Below are positions 24,381 to 35,800 of a DNA stretch of 64,000 nucleotides, piece by piece; the stretch's first letter is position 1, and every line of letters starts with the position of its first letter. Made by a program: the position numbers and the translations under genes. Source of the DNA: Apostichopus parvimensis (Eukaryota; Echinodermata; Holothuroidea; Aspidochirotida; Stichopodidae); NCBI GenBank assembly GCA_000934455.1, contig KN888128.1:63904-127903 (forward strand). The letters are read 5' to 3'. The notes under the pieces are model-generated. The model saw only the letters and a program-made list of their open reading frames with translations. It was not told the origin of the DNA and ran no database searches.

Positions 24381-24475
24381 GTAATTTACAGCATTTTGTT
24401 TTGTTACTCGAGTTTCACGTCTGATGATTGCAGTACAGGCGTGAAACGCTAGTAACAACATGCTGTAATTTACAG
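24381..24475. repeat. Hairpin (inverted repeat) element
   Basis: AATTTACAGCAT...TTGTTACT.GAGTTTCACG is followed about 12 bp later by GGCGTGAAACGCTAGTAACAA...ATGCTGTAATTTACAG, the imperfect reverse complement. The arms are about 40 bp with a short loop. It probably derives from a small foldback transposon. If transcribed in the XPO6 3'UTR it would fold strongly. Confidence 0.7.
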
Positions 24476-25924
24476 AATAAGTATTCTATACATAAATGCA
24501 GCGGTTGCATTCAATTTTGGTCTCACCTTTGACATGGAGAACATTTAACAATACAAATTTGATTGGGACTTTTGTGTCCATCCTGTCCTAGTTCTAACTG
24601 CCTCAACCTGCGAGATCAACAATGTACAATGAATGCGAGAGGAAGAATTTGAAGCTATGATATAAAGTTGTAAATATATTTTGACTTTTTTTTCTTTTTA
24701 TCATTTATTTCAATTTTGTCGATGCTGATTAATTAGGCCGAGTTGAATATACTTGTAAGAAAGATGGCAAGAGTATTGGAGAAGTATGTATAGGCATGAA
24801 TGATATGACGTAGACTATTGGACTTTGTGATCTCAACATCGTCTTCCAAAACTCTCTTATTTCTATATCGGCCATGTTTGTCAAAAGAGAGATTATTAAT
24901 GTAGACAGGAAAGATGGCACCCCACAGACTTATTGTAGCATGTTTCTTGGGGGGTGGGGGAGAGGGGGGCAGATATTATACTGGTAACCTAGAGATCAAC
25001 ATCCATCCTAATTGATGTAACATCTAATGGTGTTTCATAATATACTCTTCACATTGAAAATTGCTATGAAATGACTTGAGCAAGCTTGATATGGAATGTA
25101 ATTTCACGCTAACTTTGCACATTGCAAAGCTGAGTGTGCATGCCCATACACCGAAATTACTGTCAAGATTGTGTACAATGGGGGAGTTAGGAGGGGAGGC
25201 TACAATGAGGTAACAAGCTGATTAGATAACAGAACCCCCCCCCCCCCGCTTCCCCACACCTTTAGATGGCAAAGGTGTTTAAAAATAAATATAAAAAAAA
25301 AGTAAATGATATAAATAACAACTTTTGTTGATGTTTCAAAATTTGGGAAATGATCTCCAAACTTTTCTGTAAGGACAGCAGACAATTCCATTTTAACCTA
25401 GTACATCTTTATCGTAATGACTTCCAACTATTTTAACACATTAAATTTTAATTGAGAATGGTAGCTGATCCAAATTTAAAGTAAATAACCCGTTTTTAGT
25501 TATATGTTAAGGTTTCTCGTGCTTCAGCATAGGACTTCTGAAATTGTTTTTATTTTCTTATCTCTTAAACTCTTTTTTTATCTATCTTTGGCCATTGATC
25601 ACTGACATAACATATTACAATCAGTGTGATTACTTGATGGGATGATTAGAATCAAATAGATAAATATTATTTACTAACAAAAATGTTCGTTTTTGATAAC
25701 TTTGTCTTGGGAGACCCTCCATAAACTTGGTAATATCGCCAAAAATTCCCTACTGGAACACAAATAGTAACCTTCATAAACCATAGCCATATTTTTTATC
25801 CCTTTTTATTTTGAGGACACATAACTGTCGTAGAACTGCATTAGCGGTATGAAGTCTCGGACACCATGAACATGTGACATCAAAACCACCAGCATACGTC
25901 CACTTTCATATGTACTTGTACAAC

Positions 25925-25930
25925 TTTATT
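25925..25930 (-). terminator. XPO6: Candidate XPO6 poly(A) signal
   Basis: TTTATT on the plus strand is AATAAA on the minus strand, about 835 bases past the XPO6 stop. A second AATAAA lies at 25805-25810, with others further on (for example 22776-22781). Which is used cannot be told from sequence alone. Confidence 0.3.
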
Positions 25931-26764
25931 TGTTATAAACTGCTGGAGAGTAACCCTTTCAAGACAGCCGTGAAAATTATTCTTAGTGATTTGTCCCATA
26001 ACGTAAACACTTTTTAAAGTATAAAACACTCTCTCAATATTGGTATAATACAAAACTACACTGATATGCTACACTGATAAACTGACCAACTATTCTCTGA
26101 CAATTGGGAGATGATTGCATTGGTGAAACAGCAGAGAGATGAACAGTTGTGAAAAAGAAACAATTCTAGATAGTGAATGATAGAAGTGTTGATATATGAA
26201 CTGTCCTAGAAACCAGTCAGGGCTACTTCCTAGCAGGCTTTATCAATTATGAGATTCAGTTGTGAAAATTGTAGCTCAAAAGCTTCCATGAAGGGACATT
26301 AGAAAGTCCACATGGACTGAGGTAAATTGAAGCACTGCATTGATATTCGCTTAGCCTGCTAGACAGGAAGATTGCACTTAAGCCTACTCTTACTTGTGTG
26401 TTTGTTGGGGGGGGGGGGTAGAGTAGAGGTAAGGGGGGACCTTTCTTTATCTCTGAAGGTCATCAATGCAATCCATGACCTATTTCAGAGTCAGAAATTA
26501 ATACGATCTCATGACTTCGAACTAAGCTTTGATTCGAAGTTTATCGGACCATCTCAGAATATTAACAGTCCATTTGGATGAGATGCTATCAACAAACTAT
26601 GGATATTAACATCTTACTAATGATAACTTTAAATGTAATTTCCTCAATTCTGCGACACTACAAGGCACATGCTAGAATATATTTAATACAATCGACCTTT
26701 GGCTGACGCAAACAGAAATCCCTGAATGAAGGAACATGAATTATACACCGGACTTGATTTACCA

Positions 26765-26866
26765 TCAAAGCTTGATCGACCCCTCTGGAAGAGAGTTGTT
26801 ACACAGTCTGAAGTATCGGAGGTCGTTGACAAACCGTTGAAGGCAATGGGTGAATGTTGGCAAATC
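26765..26866 (-). CDS. XPO6: XPO6 exon 24 (terminal)
   Basis: After the acceptor TTCTTCAG| it encodes residues about 1116-1148, DLPTFTHCLQRFVNDLRYFR LCNNSLPEGSIKL, then TGA. Human ends DLRYYRLCNDSLPPGTVKL. The C-terminus is thus conserved to the last residue. Confidence 0.95.
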   Translation of the reverse strand, partial: DLPTFTHCLQRFVNDLRYFRLCNNSLPEGSIKL

Positions 26867-29800
26867 CTGAAGAAAGAAAAAAATGCAGAAAAGATCAATT
26901 AACTTTTTGTGAAGAATATTGACATTTTCAGACAGCCTGGCATATTTGGCTGCTGGAAGTCACACAGTCAGAGAATACAAGATTTACCTGAAATACTTTT
27001 GACAGTTTTTGTAGATGGAGAAAGTATTTTTACCTTGAACTATTTAACGTCACCCTTAACTGGTACATTCATGCTGGAAGCATCAGAATTCAATGATTTA
27101 TTATTAGCACCCTAACTGGTATGGTAGGTGTTTAATACTTTTACCAACATCTGGCATGAAAACAAGGTATCTCGGTGTAATTCATCAACCGACCGGTAAA
27201 GTCTGAAGGATCTGATGAAGAAGTGATTTGAAGTTGACCCCCATGGTCTGGGGGTCCTGCCCCAGAACTAAATCAAAAGTTTAGATGTTAAATGGTTCCA
27301 TCTGAGGTGTCCTCCCCACCCACACCCCCTCTTTGTGTGTATGCCCCTGATCTAGGGGTAACTGTTACACCAAAAAGGTACAGACAATATCAAGACCAGA
27401 TTATAGATATATAGACATACATATGTGTGAGCTTTATCTGTGTCTATAGTCTAATATTATTAAAGCATACTTACGTCATCTTTCTTGAAGTTTCTGGCGA
27501 GGGATTCTCTTTGGTGCTCGTGTATACCTTCAGAGCTCGATAAGAACTCTCCAAGAAAGTTTGTAAAATACTGGTTCATATCCACGGCGGCCATATTGTA
27601 TATCATTAACATTATCTCCTCGTTTAACAGTTCGTGCGTCCTCCCGAGTAATACTTGGTGGAGGACGTTCAAGAATGGAAACATCATCATGTCCTTAAAA
27701 ATTTTCTGCAGACGGAGATAAAAACAGACAACCAATCAAACTTTTGAAGCGGTACAAAAGCTTTGCCGGAAATTTGATCTTAATATCATACAAGCTGAAT
27801 CCTAACTAAACAATTTTCGTCCTGTTAACTCCTGATGCTGACAAGGCCTAGAATTTCACAAGTTCCGCCACTTCTTAAAAATTTGTCAAATGCTTACAAA
27901 ACCTAACAGCTAAAAATCAAGTTATCTCTAGCATTGCCCCATATAACAATACACATCAGTTATTGTACAGGCTTTTTGAAAGAAGTCCAATAATATTTGC
28001 TGATACTAGCAACAAAACGGGGCTTATGTTGGGTACTGAAATCATGCCAATTCTGTTGACTGATGATTGCTAAGCAACCTACCATGTATTAAAGTTCTTA
28101 ATGTCTACTGGCAGAAAAATGTCAGAGCCTTTGTTTCTCTACCGACACACAAGCAAAATCTATTCCCATTTTAGCCAGTAAATAGCTGAAATTTTGAGGC
28201 CGGCTCCAGTAAGAGTAAAGAGGCCCTTAAAGTTGCTTTAATCAATGTTACAATAGAATTTTCTTGTGAAATATTTATAAGGATCAAGCAACAGCACAAA
28301 ATCAAAAATACCTTGAAATATTAATCTAATCTAACTTGGCTTTCATAATACAAAGCTCAAGCTTGACCAAATACCGGCCTTAAAATTGGTGAAAGTTTTT
28401 TTAAGCAGAGAATTCTGAGGAAGGGTCTAGTTACTCTACCAAGCCTACATATTTTTGGATCGGATAATTTGTCAAAACTTCCTTTCCAAGAGCTACTTTA
28501 AATGTTTTTTTTTTTCCCTCAAGAATTGATCATTCGTCCTTACCTTATCGTACAGCTTTGACTTTGAATTAAGAAGTTCCAGAGCCTTCATATTTTGTCT
28601 GAAGACTGAAATATCGGGCTGAAGGAAAGACTGTCCAAAGGCCTGAAGAAATGAAACAAAGTATACTGAAGCAGAACTGTGGGTGATAGCGCACAGCACA
28701 AAAAAAAAAAAAACGTTTTGCTATACGCAACAGGGATAAAGGCAGCTGTTTCAATCAGCTCTTACACAAATTCAGGTGCAAATGAATAAGACATGAATAT
28801 GCAACAGGCATTGCTCATGAACAATAACAGCCAGTTGGATAATTTCCTTAATGCTAATACCACTCTATACTGTCGTCCCATATCATGCTTCAAAACACTC
28901 GTACTGACAGTATCAACCAGTTTAACTCTTATCTGATAGAAACGATATTCATACTGTTCATACTGTCAATATGAGTGCGTTGAAAGCAGGACATCAAAGT
29001 GCAGTATGGATAAAACAGAGTGTCATGAAACAAATATAAACAAAAGAACAACAAAATGATATGAAAGAAAAACTTGTTTGGTACCGACTGTTACATAAAG
29101 TGTACAAATGTTAATAGCACTTGAAATTTACAGCAAAGCGAGGGCACTGTTTGCTATTACCCTCTGTGCCTCCCTACCCACCCAGAAAACTTTTATTTAC
29201 ACTGTGTACTTTCATGACAAGCTTTCAAAGAAATGGAACAGACAGTATGAGCAGTATGAACATATCCTGGTTCTAATCAGAATAAAAAGGTTAGGAACTG
29301 TTCATACTGTCAGTACCCATGCTTTGAAGCATGATATTTTAGTACAGTATAGAGTGGTACTGGCATTGGAAAATGGTCCCAAAACTTGTAGCAGCCTTCC
29401 TACCACACTGCATTTGGTTATCTAATAGTAATTCAAATATATATTTATTTTACACACTCCCATGTTGTGGTGTTTACCTGCATTATGGCAATGAATTGTT
29501 GGTCATTCTCAACAGCATCTGTACTGCCTTGTATTTTGCTCAACACGGACGTTGGGAAGAAATAACGCCACTTGTTCTGAAGCAGCTCAAACAGTAACCG
29601 ATAGAGGGCAGGCTTGATATCAGGAGATGCTCTCTGTTAAATAGAGGGGGAAAATAATTAATTATTAAAACAGTTTCATGACATCTGTAAGATAGAATTT
29701 GTCATCCAACATGTGTGGGTGATCTGGCACTGAAAAATATATAAAAATATGCTACATCATTGCAGTTTATTTAAATTTGGTATTCATCTGGTGATTGAAA

Positions 29801-32800
29801 TAAAAAAGACCAAATTGTAGAAGAAGTCATGTGCATTATTCTTTAAGAATTACATTTAATTAAGTCTTAATGTCCATCTAGGAAGCTGTAGAAAACATGA
29901 GCTGCAACCAGTCATCCTACTTCATACCTTCCTTGACCAATCAAAAGCTGCCTTATTGTAGAAACCCAGCTCTTCTGAACCAATCGAGAATATTCTTTCT
30001 GTAAGGAAACTACAATCTTTGATCAACAGAAAGCATTCATACTGTAGGATAAATGCTTTCCTTGACCAATACAAAGCCTTCTTACTGCAGGAAGTCTATT
30101 TTCCTGGTACTAACCTCAGCTATGATTGGATAGATGTGATCCATACAGATTGAGATGATGTTTGGTATAAATGCTTTGAATGCTGATCCGGGCTCTTGAA
30201 TAATTATCTCTAATATATTAAGAAATCTGTAAATTGAAGACAAGAAGGATGAAATTATGCAGATAATGCTGTGATTTATGACTGTTTTATGCACAATTTT
30301 CCAAATCTCAATAATAAACTAAAAAATTGGGCTGAGGAAGAGGGTACAACCAGGAAAGACATAAACTTTGAGGGGCAGTCAGAAATGTTACTTTCATTTC
30401 AGTGGGTTAACCACAAAGTGACCTAAAAACTTTCCAAACAAAGATGTGTATTACATTCCATACCACAAATTCCACAATCTGAATATTTTGACAATAGGAG
30501 ATTTTTTCATAACATCTTTTCCCTTCCCAATCACTGGGCATATTTTAATTTGAAACTTTTCTTAACTTTAAAACCGAAAAATACACTACTTAATAATTAC
30601 ATTAATGGAAAAAGGATACCATTTTATTACCAAATATGGGTATTTTAATTTATGATGCAGTCCTCTTGAAGTTTTCCACATAACTTGGGTGCACATGACT
30701 CGTCCTCAGGTATCCATTTTACAAGTGACATGCCAGCCTGAAATTTGACTGATTGCAGCAGGTGCAATGAGATGGGGAAATGTGACACCAAAATATTCCT
30801 GTTACCAAACTTTGCAGTTTCTTACAGGAGCAACAATGCAAAGATAACACTACATAACATGTAAGGATAGCGTACATTGTACAAACAAACATCTATAAAC
30901 AAATTGATTATGTAAAGACGATGTCTTACTTCTCTACTACTCTCGTTCCCGCTGTACTTTCGTGTTGGATGGTTTCAGCCAACTGATCTCTGTAAAGAGA
31001 AGGAAAAATAAATAAAAAATTAAGAACGGGAGTTCTTGGAGTGTACAGCCATCTCTCTCAGCCTGGACTCTGCAGGTCCCTATAGGGTCTGTTACATTTA
31101 TGAAGGGTCTGTGAGTGCAGTGGGCTTCACAGGGGGGATCAGTGAGATAATAAGGTGCTTCAAAGCCAATGGGACCTCATAACTGTTTAGTTACTTAATA
31201 TGCTGTCAAGACAATCAACAAAAGTATGAAGAGCCATTTCGGACCCAAAGCAAACAAAACAAAATTTTAGCTCAAGCTCAAGAACAAACTTGACATTTTT
31301 GCTCAAGCTCAAGACCCAACCAGGGTGAAACTGAGGATATTGGTGAAATCTCACTATGTCAGAGGGGAAGGATGGAAGTGGAGGGGGTCTGTGAACATTT
31401 TTAATGGTCCCTATGGGTCCACAGATGGAACGAAGGCTGAAATCTTAGGATCAGAACAGCAATCTATTACTATTTTACATGCTGATAAACAAGATATGTA
31501 ACCAGAAGGCTAGATTATAGATGACACACATGTAATACACATATGGGAGATTAATAGAGTTATCTGTCATTCCTAACAGTAAAAGACTTAACTTATGGTA
31601 GTGTTGATGTCCATGCTACACTAGTGTGCATCAGTATGGAAAACATATCCTGTATAATTATATTCACTTTCCTTAAAAGTAACTAAGTATTTAAACACAA
31701 CCTTTATAATAGAGTAGCAAAACCTTTATGAACATTACTCTTGAAAATTCATTTGTTTAATCCAAGTGACATATATTTTTGTGTGTGTGTGTGTGTTTGT
31801 AACTGAAACATAAATAAAATTTATAAAGCACCACCACTATAAGAATATTCTGTTGAGCTGTACGATAAAAGGAGAAAACATCAACAATTTAAATACAAAA
31901 TTGTACCCTTTAATTTCTGCAATGATTCACATACAAAGATATGGGAATATATACATAATTTTACACTACTGTACGGCTGAAACTACTTTTACTAGCTATA
32001 GAATATAAATTGAATCATTGACGTATTTCGTAAATGGTGACGTTATTGAACCTTGTGAAGAGGCTGACGAATACTGCAATGGTACTCTGAATGGATGGTA
32101 TGCCCATCTGAACCCGTAGACCCTGAAAGAGAGCCAAGTAGAACCCCATCATATCCTCTATGACATCTGGTGGAAACAATAAAATAAAACAGATGGTTAT
32201 ATCTCTACAAATGTCTCAAAAAAAAATGAAAAGAAAGAAAAATAATATCCCAGATATGCAAAGGATATAAACATGAAAAGGATGTTAATACTGTTTTGAA
32301 AATTATTTCCTTTCAAAGACTTGTACGAAAAAGTGTAATTAAGATTTACAACAATCTAAGAGGTAATTGATATGCAGATGATGGTATCTGCTGATATCTA
32401 ATGCATTGGATCACATCAAGGATAAAAATAAAGGGGTGCACAGGCACTTCTCATATACTGTTCTGTCTGACAGAGAAGTTTGCATCCGTTGAAAACTATT
32501 ACAACCTGAGCAATCTGTCATTTTTTTCTTTTTATTCAAACTACCACCAAGTCGGCAAAAGTCATTATTAGTTTGCATAATTTATTCTCTACCAACATCA
32601 TCAGTGGAAACACAAACCCTGCTGTGTTTTTCTGTAAGAAAACACCCTCCTCTCTCCTCTACTATCAAAGCAAGTTATTCCACTCACCCTTCTCCCTTTC
32701 ACCATTAGTTCCAGCCATCTCACTCTACCCCTCTCCCCTTACATCCACCCATTTCAACCCAGCCCTCTCCCTCATTACCATAAGGGAGTTCCAGCCATCC

Positions 32801-35800
32801 CATCCCTTTCCATTACCCATTGTACCCACCCCACCTGCCTATCCCATTACATCCACCTATCCCTCTCCCTCATTACACCCCCCTCTCTCCCCCGTACCAT
32901 AGTCCTCACATCTATACCATCCTAACTACCGTTCTTCCATTAGACTACGTCCACCTATCCCTCTCCCTCATTACACCCACCTCTCTACCCTATACCATAC
33001 CCATTCTAGTCCTCACATCTATACCATCCTAACTCCTCTCATCCGTTAGACTACGTCCACCTATCCCTCTCCCTCATTACACCTGGGTACCTCTCTCCCC
33101 TATACCATACCCATTCTAGACCTCACATCCATACCATCCTAACTACCGTTCTTCCGTTAGACAATTACCTGGTTGATGGATGTATATTGGAAAGATATGT
33201 AGTGTAACCTGGATGGATTCCTGGAGTGAGTGGTAACAGACCTGCTTGGTCTTGGAGACCTCCCCTGCGATAGACTCTACTTGATCTGATAACAAGTGCA
33301 GGGTTTTGTGAATCGTTGGCTTAACTACGGAGGAAAAGAGAGTCAAACAAAGGGATTAACTTTTTATTGTATTTATGACACAGACATGACCTATGAAACT
33401 TCTTACAAATCCATACTTGTAGGACATACCATACTATGGAGGTCTACACACCTGCACAACTTCCACACCCTCCCCCCCCCCCCCCCCACACCCCCTTCAC
33501 CTCCAGCACAAAATAAAAGGGGCATAATAGTGCTGTATTAACATGGACATAGCCAGGTTCCCAGTAACTGAATGTGTTTACAGCCAACACTTCCAAGTTT
33601 GAAAAGGTTTAACCGATGGCTGCAAACTGGGTAGAGAAAGGCAACACAGCATTGATAGGTAAAACAATGTTTCTGATGGAATCTGATGGAAACTACTCCC
33701 AGTTATGCAGTGATTTCTTTCCCATGTGTTCTGGATGTGTGTGCATGTAAGTGTGTGCTGTGGTTTTCTAACTCTCAATCAATGTGCAGTTAAAACATCA
33801 ATCACCAGGCAGTAGAGATTGGACGATTGAAGGCCTTCAAAAAAAAATTGACCATCATGACTTGCCTATCAAAACCACACAACAGGGGTGGCCAAGGAAT
33901 AAGTTTGTGAAGCACCTTGTAACAGCCCTGTATATGACAGCACTGTTACTGTGGTCAATGGTGTTAATACAAAATTCTAAATACAATTTGATTGTGACTG
34001 TATTCTTCTCCAATCTCCTACGCATCATCAACAAACTAAAAATAAACATCTGTAATGCGCCGTCAACAGTGGCGTCGCCAGGGGGTGGCCTGGGGGGGGG
34101 CATGTGCCCTTCCCAAAAAAATTTGTGCCCCCCAGATGAGATTTGTAGTGTTAAAAAAATACTCAAACAAAAACTTTATCTGCCTAAATTAAAGACATAA
34201 ATATCGGACAGACTAAGCCCGAAAATTCTTGAACATAAAGTTACTTCAAGTTGCAAAATATAGCACCAGATTGCATCTAAGGACCCGTAATTAATCAAAA
34301 CTTTCTCAACATTCCCTCCCCTTAGACCCCTCCCCCCAGGATCGCATTCACAAATAATCATTGTGCCCCCCTCATTAAGTGCCGTGTCCCCCCTGTGCCC
34401 CCCAAGATTGAAATGTCTGGCGACGCCACTGGCCATCAAGAAGACCCTCATGGCAAATTGAATAAAACAGTGAGAGAGGGAAAAGCAATAATCAGACAAA
34501 GTATAAGATAACAGAAGGAAAAAGTCAATTAGAAGTTGTCACGTTCTAGAAACAGATGAGTTTTCAAAGTTGATTTAAAGGACACAAGAGAAGAAGTGAG
34601 CTTGATGGATTCAGGTGATTTGTTCCAAAGATGAGCAGCAGAAGTACAACAGATATTTCCCCAGGATCTGACTTTTATGGTGGGAAGAGGTTTATTCCGA
34701 AGGAAAAGGTCAAGAGGTCGGAGGTCGGAACTCACCTCTAGCTTGCAGTTCCTTGTCTTTACTGAGGTTTGGCATCGACTTTAAAGCTCTGTAATCCGAG
34801 GTGATTCTTCGAATGAATCCTAAGTGATTCTCTGACCTCGCGGTCCACTGCTGATCTCGTTCTGAGATGTTCGGCCACGGCAATATTAAAATGTTAGATA
34901 GCGCTCTGCAGACTATTAACTGGACCTGAAGAAAAGAGGAAATGCATCCTTAAAATTAATCGGTTACAAAACTATAATAAATAGCCAATGTTTATGAACT
35001 TTTCATGTATAGAACTTACATATCACGCGGGGTGGGGTCTATTATAATCACCAAATAATATCAACTCTGGGGTCAAGAGCATATGTTTTTCAACTGTGTA
35101 ATTTTAAAGTAACAAATGCTACCAGGACATATACCTAGTGTATAGAAAATTATAAAACAAACTTGATTGAAATCAGAATTGTCTTCATGTCTTGATATAC
35201 CTTCAGGTATGGCCAACATCCACCTGTCGACTTATCTACTCACCCTCTGCAGTGCCCCTAACTCCCCCTCCCTCTGATCTCTGCAGTAAAAACTATCCAA
35301 AACAAATACACTAATATTTGCCTTAATATTTGTTCACCTATCGCTGAATTAGAACACTGTTAGAACAGGAGTTATCTTCGACCATGTCATGAGTCGACCA
35401 ACCTCCCATCCAGTTACCATTTACTCTACCCATCTCAAATCTGTCTCTATATCTTAACATTCACCCTACCCCTGCCTGCCTCATCTACCCCCATCTCTGC
35501 CCTCCTTTGACCAATCCCCTTCCCATACACCTTACCATTCACCCTACCCCTGCCTGCCTGCCTCATCTATCCCCATCTCTGCCCTCCATTAACCAATCCC
35601 TTCCCCTACATCCTACAATTCACCCTACCCACCCCTGCCTCACCTATCCCCATCTCTGCCCTCCATTGACCAATCCCTTCCCCTACATCCTACCATTTAC
35701 CCTACCCCTGCCTGCCTCATCTATCCCCATCTCTGCCCCTCCATTGACCAAGCCCTTCCCGTACATCTTACCATTCACCCCACCCCTGCCTCACCTATCC

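Larger units (their letters stand above)
22323..25924. other. Convergent intergenic / possible XPO6 3'UTR
   Basis: The space between MEI1 and XPO6. Except for an exon-like segment at 23537-23647 and a hairpin element at 24381-24475, I see only AT-rich sequence, poly-G/poly-C runs (near 22471, 24950 and 25235) and a short AT microsatellite (about 24255-24295). How far the XPO6 3'UTR extends into it cannot be settled by reading. Confidence 0.5.

Noticed and set aside
26372-26581. Plus-strand exon-like frame (VINAIHDLFQSQKLIRSHDF)
   Set aside because: Antisense to the probable XPO6 3'UTR; an AG acceptor is present but there is no partner exon and no homology.
32573-33032. Proline-rich plus-strand open frames
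   Set aside because: Translation of a pyrimidine-rich minisatellite, antisense to XPO6.
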